Below are positions 6,505 to 16,235 of a DNA stretch of 19,955 bases, piece after piece (position 1 is the first letter of the stretch; the number at the start of each line of letters is the position of its first letter). The notes below the pieces were generated by a model that did no database searches, had not been told where the DNA came from, and saw only the letters and a program-made list of their open reading frames with translations. This DNA is from CAYQQU01 sp964419545 (lineage in GTDB: Bacteria > Bacteroidota > Bacteroidia > Chitinophagales > Saprospiraceae). A program made the position numbers and the translations under genes. The DNA lies in assembly GCA_964419545.1 (NCBI GenBank), contig CAYQQU010000090.1, forward strand, positions 1 through 19,955, written 5' to 3'.

Positions 6505-7644
6505 TCAGCGGTTGATCTTCTGCTGTAAACGCAGAAAATTGTTCAGCATGCCGGCGTCGACGAGGCCGCTGATCCGCCCTTTTTCATATACGGGCATCAC
6601 CAGGTAGTTTTCCCACTGCATCTTGTTGAAAGCTTCTTTGAGGGAGTCTTCCGGACTCAGGTAGGAGAAGTGGGTATTCAGGTAATCGGCTACGCTTTTC
6701 TTTTGTTCGTCCTCGCCTTTTTTCATCGCCTCCATGATGCTGGCCTCGGTGAGCACGCCTGCCAGGTTTTGCCAGCGGTCAAATACCAGAAAGTTTTTCT
6801 CCAGTCCGCGCCGCATGGCTTCCGCGGCGATCTCGATGGGATCGTCCAGGTAGATTTTCGTGAAATTGCGGCGGGAAAGCGCGGCCACCGTATGCTGGCT
6901 CAGCGAGGTGTCGAGCTGTACCATGCGGTACTCATTGGCGGCGGTCGTAAACACGAAAATGCCGATAAAGGCGGTGATGATGCTGAACTGCCAGACGGCG
7001 TACACCACCAACAAGACGGCGAAGGCCTGCCCGATATAGGCCGCGACGCGGGTAGCGCGCCGGCGGCCCAGCCGCAGAGAAAGGAGGGCCCGCAATACGC
7101 GGCCGCCGTCCATCGGGAAAGCCGGCAGCAGGTTGAAGAGGGCCAGCGTAAGATTGAGGGCGATGAGGCCGAAAAGAAAATAATCGAAAGGCGTCAGGTC
7201 GCGGACGAAGATGTTGCTTTCGGGGTAAAACAGGCCGAGGAGGATGTTCTGCAACTGCTGCCGCGTATCGCCCGACACCAGCAGGAAGTAGGGCGAGAGG
7301 GCCAGCGAGATCCCGACGTTGACCAGCGGGCCGGCAATGGCGACGTGAAACTCTTGCATCGGCTTTTCCGGCAGGCGGTCGAGGCGCGCCACCCCGCCGA
7401 TGGGCGAGAGGATGATGTCGCGCGTATTCACCCCGAAGCGCCGGGCCGTCAGCGCATGCCCGAATTCGTGCAAAACAACGCAAACGAACAAGGCGGTAAC
7501 GAACAAGCCCGACCAGCCCATCGACACCCAGCTCCAGTTTTCGCGGTAGCCCAGGAAAAAGACGTACACGAAGATGAGAAGGAACGTCCAATGCACCTGG
7601 ACGGGAATCCCGAAAAACTTGGCAATCTGCAGTGCGCCGCGCAT
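6505..7644 (-). CDS. Site-2 protease family membrane metalloprotease with CBS domains
   Basis: This 379-aa protein resembles SpoIVFB/Rip3-type intramembrane zinc proteases. HEFGH at 59-63 lies in a membrane helix and supplies two zinc ligands and the catalytic Glu. NLLPAFPMDGGR at 171-182 supplies the third ligand, Asp179. Several hydrophobic helices fill residues 15-235, and GPIGGVARL-like sequence (80-90) fits the family. Residues about 260-375 form a CBS pair, with LVFDRWQNLAGVLTEASIM and LVMPVYEKGRISGLVD as the recognisable strands; such domains usually bind adenosine nucleotides and gate the protease by energy state. Substrates are typically membrane-bound regulators, unknown here. The ATG is at 7642-7644. 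The gene is transcribed alone and converges on the Skp gene with zero spacer. Confidence 0.93.
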   Translation of the reverse strand: MRGALQIAKFFGIPVQVHWTFLLIFVYVFFLGYRENWSWVSMGWSGLFVTALFVCVVLHEFGHALTARRFGVNTRDIILSPIGGVARLDRLPEKPMQEFHVAIAGPLVNVGISLALSPYFLLVSGDTRQQLQNILLGLFYPESNIFVRDLTPFDYFLFGLIALNLTLALFNLLPAFPMDGGRVLRALLSLRLGRRRATRVAAYIGQAFAVLLVVYAVWQFSIITAFIGIFVFTTAANEYRMVQLDTSLSQHTVAALSRRNFTKIYLDDPIEIAAEAMRRGLEKNFLVFDRWQNLAGVLTEASIMEAMKKGEDEQKKSVADYLNTHFSYLSPEDSLKEAFNKMQWENYLVMPVYEKGRISGLVDAGMLNNFLRLQQKINR

Positions 7645-7916
7645 CTAAGGGTCGATATGTTTGGAAAATCGGTTGCTTCAGTTCTTTCGATGGCGCCTTT
7701 CGACGGCCCCGAAAAGCCTGCTCAACCGGCATCAATAACAAATACAACAACACCGGAAAGGCGGCGTCGGTTTTATCGCGGGCAATGCCCCTGCCCCCGC
7801 CGGGCGTTAACCCGGATCATTCACGGGTTCTTCGCAATAGATGAATACATGAAAAATCCGGGTAAAGGCTTACCATGAGCCGTAGCCGGAAAGCCATTCG
7901 CGGTAGGTTCAATTAT
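7645..7916. other. Intergenic region between the protease and acyl-CoA dehydrogenase genes
   Basis: Both neighbours are on the minus strand, so this holds the 3' end signals of the dehydrogenase and the upstream region of the protease. It contains the inverted repeat at 7807-7866. CAAATACA at 7739-7746 reads TGTATTTG on the minus strand, one mismatch from a -7 element, and is a weak promoter candidate for the protease. No gene is supported. Confidence 0.4.
7807..7866. repeat. Inverted pair of the TTAACCCGGAT repeat
   Basis: The left arm 7807-7825 (TTAACCCGGATCATTCACG) faces the right arm 7848-7866, whose reverse complement is TTTACCCGGATTTTTCATG. Fifteen of 19 positions match across a 22-base loop. 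A smaller alternative stem, AACCCG with CGGGTT, lies inside the left arm region. It sits downstream of the acyl-CoA dehydrogenase gene on its transcript and may act as a terminator. It is one of three loci of this repeat in the window. Confidence 0.7.
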
Positions 7917-9104
7917 TTACACCTGCTCCAGGCGCTGACCGCCCAGCACCGGAAGGTACAATTGCCCCTGCAGGATGCTGCGGGCGATGACGATGCGCTG
8001 CACTTCGGAGGTGCCTTCGTAGATCTGGGTGATCTTCGCATCGCGCATCAGGCGCTCAACGTGGTACTCTTTGACGAAGCCGTAGCCGCCGTGGATCTGT
8101 ACCGCCTCTACGCTATGGCGCATAGCCACTTCCGAGGCGAAGAGCTTGGCCATGGCGCTGGCCGTGTCGTACCTGAGGCCCTGGTCTTTGAGAGAAGCCG
8201 CCCGGTACACCATCAGTTTAGCCGCCTCGATCTCCGTGGCCATATCCGCCAGTTTGAAGGCGATGGCCTGGTGTTTGCTGATCGGTTTGCCGAAAGCTTC
8301 GCGCTCCTTGGAATAGGCCAGGGCGAGCTCGTAAGCGCCGCCGGCGATGCCCAGGGCCTGCGCGGCGATGCCGATGCGGCCGCCGGCGAGGGTCTTCATA
8401 GCGAATTTGAAACCAAAACCGTCTTCGCCGAGGCGGTTCGCCTTGGGGACTTTAACGTCGCTATACATGATGGTATGCGTATCCGAAGAGCGAATCCCCA
8501 GCTTATCTTCCTTGGCGCCGATGGATACGCCCGCCCAGTCGGTTTCCACCAGCAGGGCGTTGATGCCGCGGTGGCCTTTCTCGACATCGCTCTGCGCCAT
8601 CACGATGTGCAGGTTGGAAGTGCCGCCGTTGGTGATCCAGTTTTTGGTGCCGTTCAGCAGGTAGTGGTCGCCCATATCGACAGCGGTGGTGCGCTGGCTG
8701 GTGGCGTCGCTGCCGGCTTCGGGCTCCGAGAGGCAGAACGCGCCGATCCATTCGCCGGTGGCCAGCTTGGGAAGGTACCTGGCCTTTTGTTCTTCCGTGC
8801 CGTAAGTTTCGATACCCCAGCACACCAGCGAATTGTTGACGGACATGATCACCGAGCAGGAGTTGTCGACTTTGGAAATTTCCTCCATCGCCAGAACGTA
8901 AGACAGGGTATCCATGCCGCCCCCGCCGTATTCGGGCGCCACCATCATGCCCATAAAGCCGAGCTCTGCCATTTTGCGGACCTCTTCTTTGGGGTAGGTC
9001 ATGTGACGATCGCGCTCGATGACGCCGGGCTTGAGTTCCTTTTGAGCAAATTCGCGGGCCGCTTCCTGCACCGCTAGTTGTTCTTCGGTTAATTCAAATA
9101 CCAT
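7917..9104 (-). CDS. Acyl-CoA dehydrogenase, short-chain (butyryl) type
   Basis: This 395-aa cytosolic FAD enzyme oxidises acyl-CoA to trans-2-enoyl-CoA, passing electrons to electron-transfer flavoprotein. Signature CLSEPEAGSD is at 124-133, the FAD-contact strand WITNGG at 156-161, KEREAFGKPISKHQ at 266-279, and the C-terminal GGYGFVKEYHVERLMRDAKI is followed by IYEGTSEVQR. Glu363 in that motif is the expected catalytic base, in the position used by short-chain and butyryl-CoA dehydrogenases. The usual family length is about 380; the extra tail (LYLPVLGGQRLEQV) is a minor extension. It stands alone with its own likely promoter; no etf or enoyl-CoA hydratase genes are adjacent. It could act in fatty-acid or branched-chain amino-acid breakdown; exact substrate unknown. 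Confidence 0.95.
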   Translation of the reverse strand: MVFELTEEQLAVQEAAREFAQKELKPGVIERDRHMTYPKEEVRKMAELGFMGMMVAPEYGGGGMDTLSYVLAMEEISKVDNSCSVIMSVNNSLVCWGIETYGTEEQKARYLPKLATGEWIGAFCLSEPEAGSDATSQRTTAVDMGDHYLLNGTKNWITNGGTSNLHIVMAQSDVEKGHRGINALLVETDWAGVSIGAKEDKLGIRSSDTHTIMYSDVKVPKANRLGEDGFGFKFAMKTLAGGRIGIAAQALGIAGGAYELALAYSKEREAFGKPISKHQAIAFKLADMATEIEAAKLMVYRAASLKDQGLRYDTASAMAKLFASEVAMRHSVEAVQIHGGYGFVKEYHVERLMRDAKITQIYEGTSEVQRIVIARSILQGQLYLPVLGGQRLEQV

Positions 9105-9170
9105 TTTTCGGTTTTATTTAGCTGAAAATGTGTTTTAAAATGGATGATGACAAAAAGGCGTTAAGCATAG

Positions 9171-9202
9171 CGAATTTACGCTATTTTAGCCAATAAAGCC
9201 AA
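9171..9202 (-). promoter_or_regulatory. Likely promoter of the acyl-CoA dehydrogenase gene
   Basis: On the minus strand TTG (9200-9202) is followed after 21 bases by TAAATTCG (9171-9178), seven of eight matches to the fixed pattern TAnnTTTG. It lies 66 bp before the ATG at 9104. Confidence 0.45.
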
Positions 9203-9366
9203 TTTGAGCAGGCCGGCGCCGCAGGTTTTACGCCCAGCTGATTGAACCGGCGCCCGCAGGCGGAGGTTTAAAATTACGAGCTTGTTTGGCGGCTGCCATA
9301 CCGGCTTCAAAGAACTAATCGGATGCTCACAGGGCATCGCTAAACCGACAGAACTCAACCTGCACT

Positions 9367-9951
9367 ATGCATCAATTAGATCCTACTCAGGCCACGGCTC
9401 TGATCCGCCGGCGCCGTTCCATTTTTCCGAAGACGTACACCGACCGCCCCATCCCCCGGGCGCTGATCGAAGAGGTATTGGAAAACGCCAACTGGGCGCC
9501 CACGCACCGCAAAACGGAGCCCTGGCGCTTCCAGGTGTTCACCGGCGCCGCCCGGAAAGAGCTCGGCGAATACCTGGCCGGATGGTATCAAGAACATACG
9601 CCGGCCGAATCTTTTTCCGAAAAGAAATACGAAAAAAACCTGGCCAACCCGCAACGGGCGGCCTGCGTCATCGCGATCTGCCTGCAGCGCGACCCCGACG
9701 AGCGGGTGCCGGAATGGGAAGAACTGGCCGCCGTGGCCTGCGCCGTGCAAAATATGTGGCTGACCTGCACCGCCCACCACATCGGCTGCTACTGGAGCAC
9801 GCCCCGGGCCATGCTCGAAGCCGGCGAATGGCTGGACTTGCCCGCCGGACAGCGCTGCCTCGGCCTTTTTTACATGGGCTACCACGAAATGCCGGAAATC
9901 GCCGGCCAGCGCCGCCCCGTCGCAGAGAAAGTGATCTGGCGGGAAGGTTAA
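9367..9951 (+). CDS. Nitroreductase family FMN oxidoreductase (YdjA-like)
   Basis: The protein has 194 aa and is a single-domain member of the nitroreductase fold, an FMN-dependent NAD(P)H oxidoreductase working as a dimer. The N-terminal IRRRRSIFPKTY (13-24) supplies arginines that bind the FMN phosphate. NWAPTHRKTEPWRFQVF (42-58) closely matches the YdjA/Nfr pattern with a His in place of the more usual Ser. AAVACAVQNMWLTCTAHHIG is the conserved dimer helix, and WSTP follows. The physiological substrate is unknown; quinones, nitroaromatics or a biosynthetic thiol/enone are typical. The cytosolic gene is divergent from the acyl-CoA dehydrogenase gene. Its TAA stop lies inside the palindrome at 9948-9970. 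Confidence 0.92.
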   Translation: MHQLDPTQATALIRRRRSIFPKTYTDRPIPRALIEEVLENANWAPTHRKTEPWRFQVFTGAARKELGEYLAGWYQEHTPAESFSEKKYEKNLANPQRAACVIAICLQRDPDERVPEWEELAAVACAVQNMWLTCTAHHIGCYWSTPRAMLEAGEWLDLPAGQRCLGLFYMGYHEMPEIAGQRRPVAEKVIWREG

Positions 9952-9970
9952 CCCGGATCATCCGGGTTAA
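9948..9970. terminator. Perfect palindrome carrying both convergent stop codons
   Basis: TTAACCCGGAT (9948-9958), a single C, then ATCCGGGTTAA (9960-9970) make an 11-bp perfect inverted repeat. The nitroreductase stop TAA is 9949-9951 and the DUF481 stop, read on the minus strand, is 9967-9969. It is a member of the repeat family in this window. With essentially no loop as drawn, an RNA hairpin would open a few central pairs; no T tract follows on plus (AAAACG), so terminator activity is plausible rather than shown. Confidence 0.6.
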
Positions 9971-10761
9971 AACGATAAATTCAGCCCGTTCCGGAGCATA
10001 TACATCGTTTCCGGCACCGTCTCGGGCGGCTGCGCGTCGTAGATCAGCTGGAAATAGGTGTCGAAGGAAAGCTTGTTGGTGATGGCTACCGAGATGCTCG
10101 TCTCCGAAGAGATCCGGAAATCGCCGAAGTCGCGAAGGTTAGGCTGGAAATAGGTTACGTGGTCGACCACCAGGTTGTCGTTGATCCGGAAGCCGCCGGA
10201 AAGGTAGCTGCTCAGGCGGTGGTCTTTGTTGAAGACGATGCGATCTTCGAACTCGGATGTCTCTTCGTACTCGTACATATACAGCAGCCCGAAATAAAGG
10301 TGGGTGGAATCCGTACGCGCCAGGCGCAATCGCGGCCCGAGGCCGTTGAGCAGGCGCACGTCGATCTCCTGGATCTCATCGTATTGCCCTTGGGAGAAGG
10401 CTTCCAGGGTGAGCCGGTCCGAAAAGCGATAATTGTAGCGAAGGTGGCCGAAATAGTTGTTGCGAAAGTTTTTGGGCACGGCTTCCGAGTCGTCGACATT
10501 GAGAAACTGGGTGAGCCCGTACCCGGCGAGGGCCATCCAGCGGCTGCGGCCGCGCAGGTGCTCCACGCGACCGTTGGCCCCCAGGGCGAGGGTCTGTCCG
10601 GCCTTGTTGCGGGTAAGTCCGAAAGAAAGATCGGCGTCGCCGACCCATGTGCTCTGGCTGTCTTGTAGGCGCAACTTTTCGGTATTCACGACCTGGGCGC
10701 CGGCTTCGGGGGCAGCGAAAAATGCAAACAGAAGAAATAACGGCAGGCAGTAACGGTGCAT
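9967..10761 (-). CDS. DUF481 family outer-membrane-type beta-barrel protein
   Basis: The protein has 264 aa with signal peptide MHRYCLPLFLLFAFFAAPEAGAQ. The mature part alternates polar and hydrophobic residues in long strands with many Tyr/Phe and ends ...YMLRNGLNLSF, a C-terminal aromatic typical of barrel proteins. The pattern of paired strands (SFGLTRNKAGQTLALGANG, RYNYRFSDRLTLEAFSQG, FGLLYMYEYEET) fits DUF481 (YdiY-like). Function is unknown for the family; some members are salt-induced. ATG 10761 was chosen over upstream in-frame codons because an excellent promoter at 10786-10816 lies just upstream and would otherwise be inside the coding region. It follows hisIE on the same strand but has its own promoter. 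Confidence 0.85.
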   Translation of the reverse strand: MHRYCLPLFLLFAFFAAPEAGAQVVNTEKLRLQDSQSTWVGDADLSFGLTRNKAGQTLALGANGRVEHLRGRSRWMALAGYGLTQFLNVDDSEAVPKNFRNNYFGHLRYNYRFSDRLTLEAFSQGQYDEIQEIDVRLLNGLGPRLRLARTDSTHLYFGLLYMYEYEETSEFEDRIVFNKDHRLSSYLSGGFRINDNLVVDHVTYFQPNLRDFGDFRISSETSISVAITNKLSFDTYFQLIYDAQPPETVPETMYMLRNGLNLSF

Positions 10762-10785
10762 GGTGTCAGGTATTGATCCTGCCGG

Positions 10786-10816
10786 CAAAAGTAGCGCGAT
10801 CATCGCAGCCGCCAAA
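10786..10816 (-). promoter_or_regulatory. Bacteroidota promoter of the DUF481 gene
   Basis: Read on the minus strand, TTTG (10813-10816), 19 bases, then TACTTTTG (10786-10793), an exact fit to the -33/-7 consensus. It lies 24 bp before ATG 10761 and 35 bp after the hisIE stop, so DUF481 is expressed independently of hisIE. Confidence 0.75.
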
Positions 10817-10851
10817 CCCTTACGTATTAAGATTGCGTTATTGATATCGGA

Positions 10852-11460
10852 TTACCGATGCCGTGCCCGCAATATTTCGGACACTTCACCGAGGGTATGG
10901 CCTTTGGCGGTAAGCAGCACCAGGTAGTGGTACAGGAGATCGGCCGCTTCGTTCAGGAAGAGGGAAGCATCATCGTCTTTGGCTTCGATGATCAGTTCCA
11001 CCGCTTCTTCCCCGACTTTCTGGGCGATTTTATTGATGCCTTTGTGAAAAAGCTTAGCGGTATACGAACTTTCGGGGTCGGCCTTTCGGCGCGCGTGAAT
11101 GACGCGTTCGAGCTGGGGCAGGAAATCGGCGACATCGTTATTTTCGCCAAAGCAGGTATCGGCGCCCAGGTGGCAGACGGGCCCGTTGGGGCGCACCCGA
11201 AACAGCAGGGTGTCCCGGTCGCAGTCCTGTTTCACTTCCACCAGGTCGAGGTAGTGTCCGGAAGTCTCTCCTTTCGTCCACAGGCGCCCTTTGCTGCGGC
11301 TGTAAAAAGTGACCCGCTTTTCGGCGATCGTCTTTCGCAGCGCTTCCTCGTTCACATAACCGAGCATCAGCACCTGGAAGGTGGCGGCGTCCTGCACAAT
11401 TGCCGGCAAAAGGCCGTCGCCCTTCGCAAAATCGAGCGCCTCTATGCGTATTGGTTCCAT
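10852..11460 (-). CDS. hisIE: Bifunctional phosphoribosyl-AMP cyclohydrolase / phosphoribosyl-ATP diphosphatase
   Basis: The protein has 202 aa and carries out steps 2 and 3 of histidine biosynthesis: HisE removes pyrophosphate from phosphoribosyl-ATP and HisI opens the adenine ring of phosphoribosyl-AMP. The N-terminal HisI domain (1-115) shows FYSRSKGRLWTKGETSGHYL at 52-71 and DCDRDTLLFRV with GPVCHLGADTCF (93-104), giving the Zn cysteines Cys80, Cys97 and Cys104 and the Mg aspartates. The HisE domain (about 120-202) shows SYTAKLFHKGINKIAQKVGE and EAADLLYHYLVLL. The start ATG is at 11458-11460. No other his gene is adjacent, whereas Bacteroidota usually keep hisIE at the end of a his operon, so here the pathway genes are dispersed. 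The protein is cytosolic and of normal length. Confidence 0.96.
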   Translation of the reverse strand: MEPIRIEALDFAKGDGLLPAIVQDAATFQVLMLGYVNEEALRKTIAEKRVTFYSRSKGRLWTKGETSGHYLDLVEVKQDCDRDTLLFRVRPNGPVCHLGADTCFGENNDVADFLPQLERVIHARRKADPESSYTAKLFHKGINKIAQKVGEEAVELIIEAKDDDASLFLNEAADLLYHYLVLLTAKGHTLGEVSEILRARHR

Positions 11461-11533
11461 TTCGTTAGCGTTTTATTATTGCGACAAAAGTGGTAAATTA
11501 ACAGCAACTTTTTCGCCTGCAAAAAACTAAAAA

Positions 11534-11995
11534 ATGGAACAAGACCAACCCCTCGACAGCGGTTTCGACTCCGGGCGAGGCCTGGAGCTATCCGCAACGA
11601 TCCGCGATCACCTACGGGAGACAGCCCGCTGGGCCCGCTTTCTAGCCATCATCGGCTTCGTTTTGATAGGACTTATGCTGATCATTGCACTGATCGGGCT
11701 AATGCTGCCCTCGATGTCCGGCCTGGGCGGCCTGGGCTCTTTTTACTCGGCCGGCGTTTTTGTCGGGTATTTTTTGGTCGCTCTGATCTATTTGCTGCCG
11801 CTCCTCTACCTGTTCCGGTTCGCCAGCAAGATGCAGCTGGCGCTCCGCACCGAAGACAATATGGAAATGGAAGGCGCCTTTGCCAATATCAAGGCGCATT
11901 ACCGTTTCATCGGTATTCTTACCATTATCCTGCTGGCGCTTTACGGCTTAATTTTCCTTTTCGCCATGCTGGGCATGTCGGCTTTCCTGGGATAA
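11534..11995 (+). CDS. DUF5362 family membrane protein
   Basis: The protein has 153 aa. A polar acidic N-terminus (1-20) precedes ELSATIRDHLRETARWARFL, the signature entry helix of DUF5362, then three hydrophobic segments (about 36-58, 73-95 and 124-148). A loop with a charged amphipathic region (FASKMQLALRTEDNMEMEGA) separates the second and third. The family is small inner-membrane proteins of Bacteroidota with no known function. The gene is divergent from hisIE, sharing a 73-bp intergenic region, and converges on the arginase gene across a hairpin at 12034-12088. The ATG is preceded by an A-rich leader, normal in this phylum. Confidence 0.85.
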   Translation: MEQDQPLDSGFDSGRGLELSATIRDHLRETARWARFLAIIGFVLIGLMLIIALIGLMLPSMSGLGGLGSFYSAGVFVGYFLVALIYLLPLLYLFRFASKMQLALRTEDNMEMEGAFANIKAHYRFIGILTIILLALYGLIFLFAMLGMSAFLG

Positions 11996-12033
11996 AACCG
12001 GAGCGGGCGGCTTCGTTGTGAAAACCGAAGGTT

Positions 12034-12088
12034 CGGGATACTGACAAAGAACCCATTGCGGGTTTAGTGCAATGGGTTCTATATCCCG
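12034..12088. terminator. Bidirectional hairpin between DUF5362 and arginase genes
   Basis: AGAACCCATTGC (12048-12059) pairs perfectly with GCAATGGGTTCT (12069-12080) around a 9-base loop. An outer arm CGGGATA (12034-12040) pairs with TATCCCG (12082-12088). It lies between two convergent gene ends. T tracts on either side are weak. Confidence 0.75.
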
Positions 12089-12103
12089 TATTTTACCAGG
12101 TTT

Positions 12104-13084
12104 TCAGGTAGACAGGGGCGCGCGATCCAGTTTGCGATCGCGCAGGATATGCACCGCCTCTTCCAGCAAGTCGAAGGCTGTCTCCGCCATGCGGTTGCCC
12201 TTGTCGTCGAGGCAGGGGTTGACTTCCACCAGCTCGAAGCAGGAGACCCGTTTGTCAGACAGCAATACGTTGAGCAGTTGGCGCATCTCGTCGGGCGTGA
12301 AGCCCCCCTTCACCGGCGTTCCTGTTCCGGCGGACACCTTTTCGGGGTCCAGGCTGTCGACGTCGAAGGATATGTAGAGCTGGTCGCAGTCGCGCAAATG
12401 CTGCAGAGCCACTTTGGCTGAGTTTTCTACACCTTGTTCTCTGATCTTTTCGACGGTCAGATTGGGGATGTTCAATCGGCGGATAAGCTGGTCTTCTTCG
12501 GGCTCGGTATCTCTGACGCCCATCAGGATGATGTCGCGGGCGTAAATTTTTGGCGAAAACCCCTGCACGCGCTTGAGTGCGTCCCAGGCTGCGACGACGG
12601 CGGGGCCGGGATCATTGATCCTCGACTCCCGGTTGTCAATCCCCAGGGAGGCGGCCAGCGGCATGCCGTGCACGTTGCCGGAAGGGGTGGTGAAAGGCGT
12701 GTGCAGGTCGGCGTGGGCGTCGATCCAGATCACGCCCAGGCGCTTGTCGGGCTGGGCAGCAGCCAGGCCGGCAATGGTGCCGCCCGCCGAAGCGTGGTCG
12801 CCGGCGAGTACGACCGGAAACTGCCGGCGCGCGATCGTATCCGCTACGACCTGCGACAAGCGCTCGTAGATGCGCAGGATGCCCTGCACGCGCTTGGCAA
12901 AGGGCATCTGTACCGGCTCCCATAATAGATGGTTCTCGTCGTGCAACCGGTACTGCGGATGATCGATGAACAATCGACTGCCTTTCTTCAGGGCCGCCAT
13001 GCGGATGGCCGCCACGCCCAGGCTCGCTCCGCGCGTACCGGCGCCGAGCTCGGACTCGTTTTCAATAAAAAATATTTGTTCCAT
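12104..13084 (-). CDS. Arginase family protein (RocF-type arginase)
   Basis: The protein has 326 aa. Mn-binding residues are all present: His97 in AGDHA, Asp122/His124/Asp126 in IDAHADLHTP (121-130), and Asp241/Asp243 in SFDVDSLDP. GNVHGMPLA at 137-144 and ELVEVNP (Glu287) are the substrate motifs of true arginases, so hydrolysis of L-arginine to ornithine and urea is the first guess; agmatinase or formimidoylglutamase are less likely given GNVHGMP. GDHA replaces the more usual GDHS. Cytosolic, normally a trimer or hexamer. ATG 13084 was chosen because a good promoter lies at 13148-13177 within the upstream extension of the frame. The gene stands alone; no ornithine or arginine genes are adjacent. 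Confidence 0.9.
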   Translation of the reverse strand: MEQIFFIENESELGAGTRGASLGVAAIRMAALKKGSRLFIDHPQYRLHDENHLLWEPVQMPFAKRVQGILRIYERLSQVVADTIARRQFPVVLAGDHASAGGTIAGLAAAQPDKRLGVIWIDAHADLHTPFTTPSGNVHGMPLAASLGIDNRESRINDPGPAVVAAWDALKRVQGFSPKIYARDIILMGVRDTEPEEDQLIRRLNIPNLTVEKIREQGVENSAKVALQHLRDCDQLYISFDVDSLDPEKVSAGTGTPVKGGFTPDEMRQLLNVLLSDKRVSCFELVEVNPCLDDKGNRMAETAFDLLEEAVHILRDRKLDRAPLST

Positions 13085-13147
13085 GAATATGCCATTTACA
13101 GAATAAAAAGAAGGTTTTTTCGCCTTTTTGAAAGATACTTCCGAATA

Positions 13148-13177
13148 CAAAGATGAGAAATGCTGGAAATTAGACAA
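13148..13177 (-). promoter_or_regulatory. Bacteroidota promoter of the arginase gene
   Basis: On the minus strand TTG (13175-13177), 19 bases, then CATCTTTG (13148-13155), one mismatch from TAnnTTTG. Predicted start about 60 bp before ATG 13084. Confidence 0.55.
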
Positions 13178-13213
13178 CTCAGGGCGTAGTATTGTTGAGG
13201 AAAACGGTAAGAT

Positions 13214-13244
13214 AGATTAACCCGGATTGTTCATGGATTAATCT
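13214..13244. repeat. Third copy of the TTAACCCGGAT repeat
   Basis: AGATTAA (13214-13220) and TTAATCT (13238-13244) are inverted arms flanking CCCGGATTGTTCATGGA. The core TTAACCCGGAT plus TTCA matches the copies at 7807 and 9948. It lies between the histidine kinase 3' end and the arginase promoter. Confidence 0.65.
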
Positions 13245-13299
13245 GTTGGGAAGGGAAAGGAAAAAACCTGCATCGCTGCTGGTCATGTAATAAAAACTG

Positions 13300-13349
13300 A
13301 AACCCGGGATTTTACCTCTCGGATAATCCGATTAGAAAATCCCGGGTTT
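13300..13349 (-). terminator. Terminator of the FIST-kinase operon
   Basis: AAACCCGGGATTTT (13300-13313) pairs perfectly over 14 bp with AAAATCCCGGGTTT (13336-13349). The loop holds a small dyad CGGAT-A-ATCCG (13320-13330). On the minus strand it begins 17 bases after the kinase stop and is followed within three bases by TTTTT. Confidence 0.8.
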
Positions 13350-13365
13350 TGCAGAAGCGACTTTT

Positions 13366-16233
<2,868 letters not shown>

Positions 16234-16235
16234 GA

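Noticed and set aside
6670..7878. A 402-codon plus frame opposite the site-2 protease
   Set aside because: It is rich in charged low-complexity residues and has no domain, whereas the minus frame is a clear S2P with CBS domains.
7875..9077. A 400-codon open frame on plus, opposite the acyl-CoA dehydrogenase
   Set aside because: It is an antisense shadow of a GC-rich gene. The minus frame has full family motifs and the plus frame has none.
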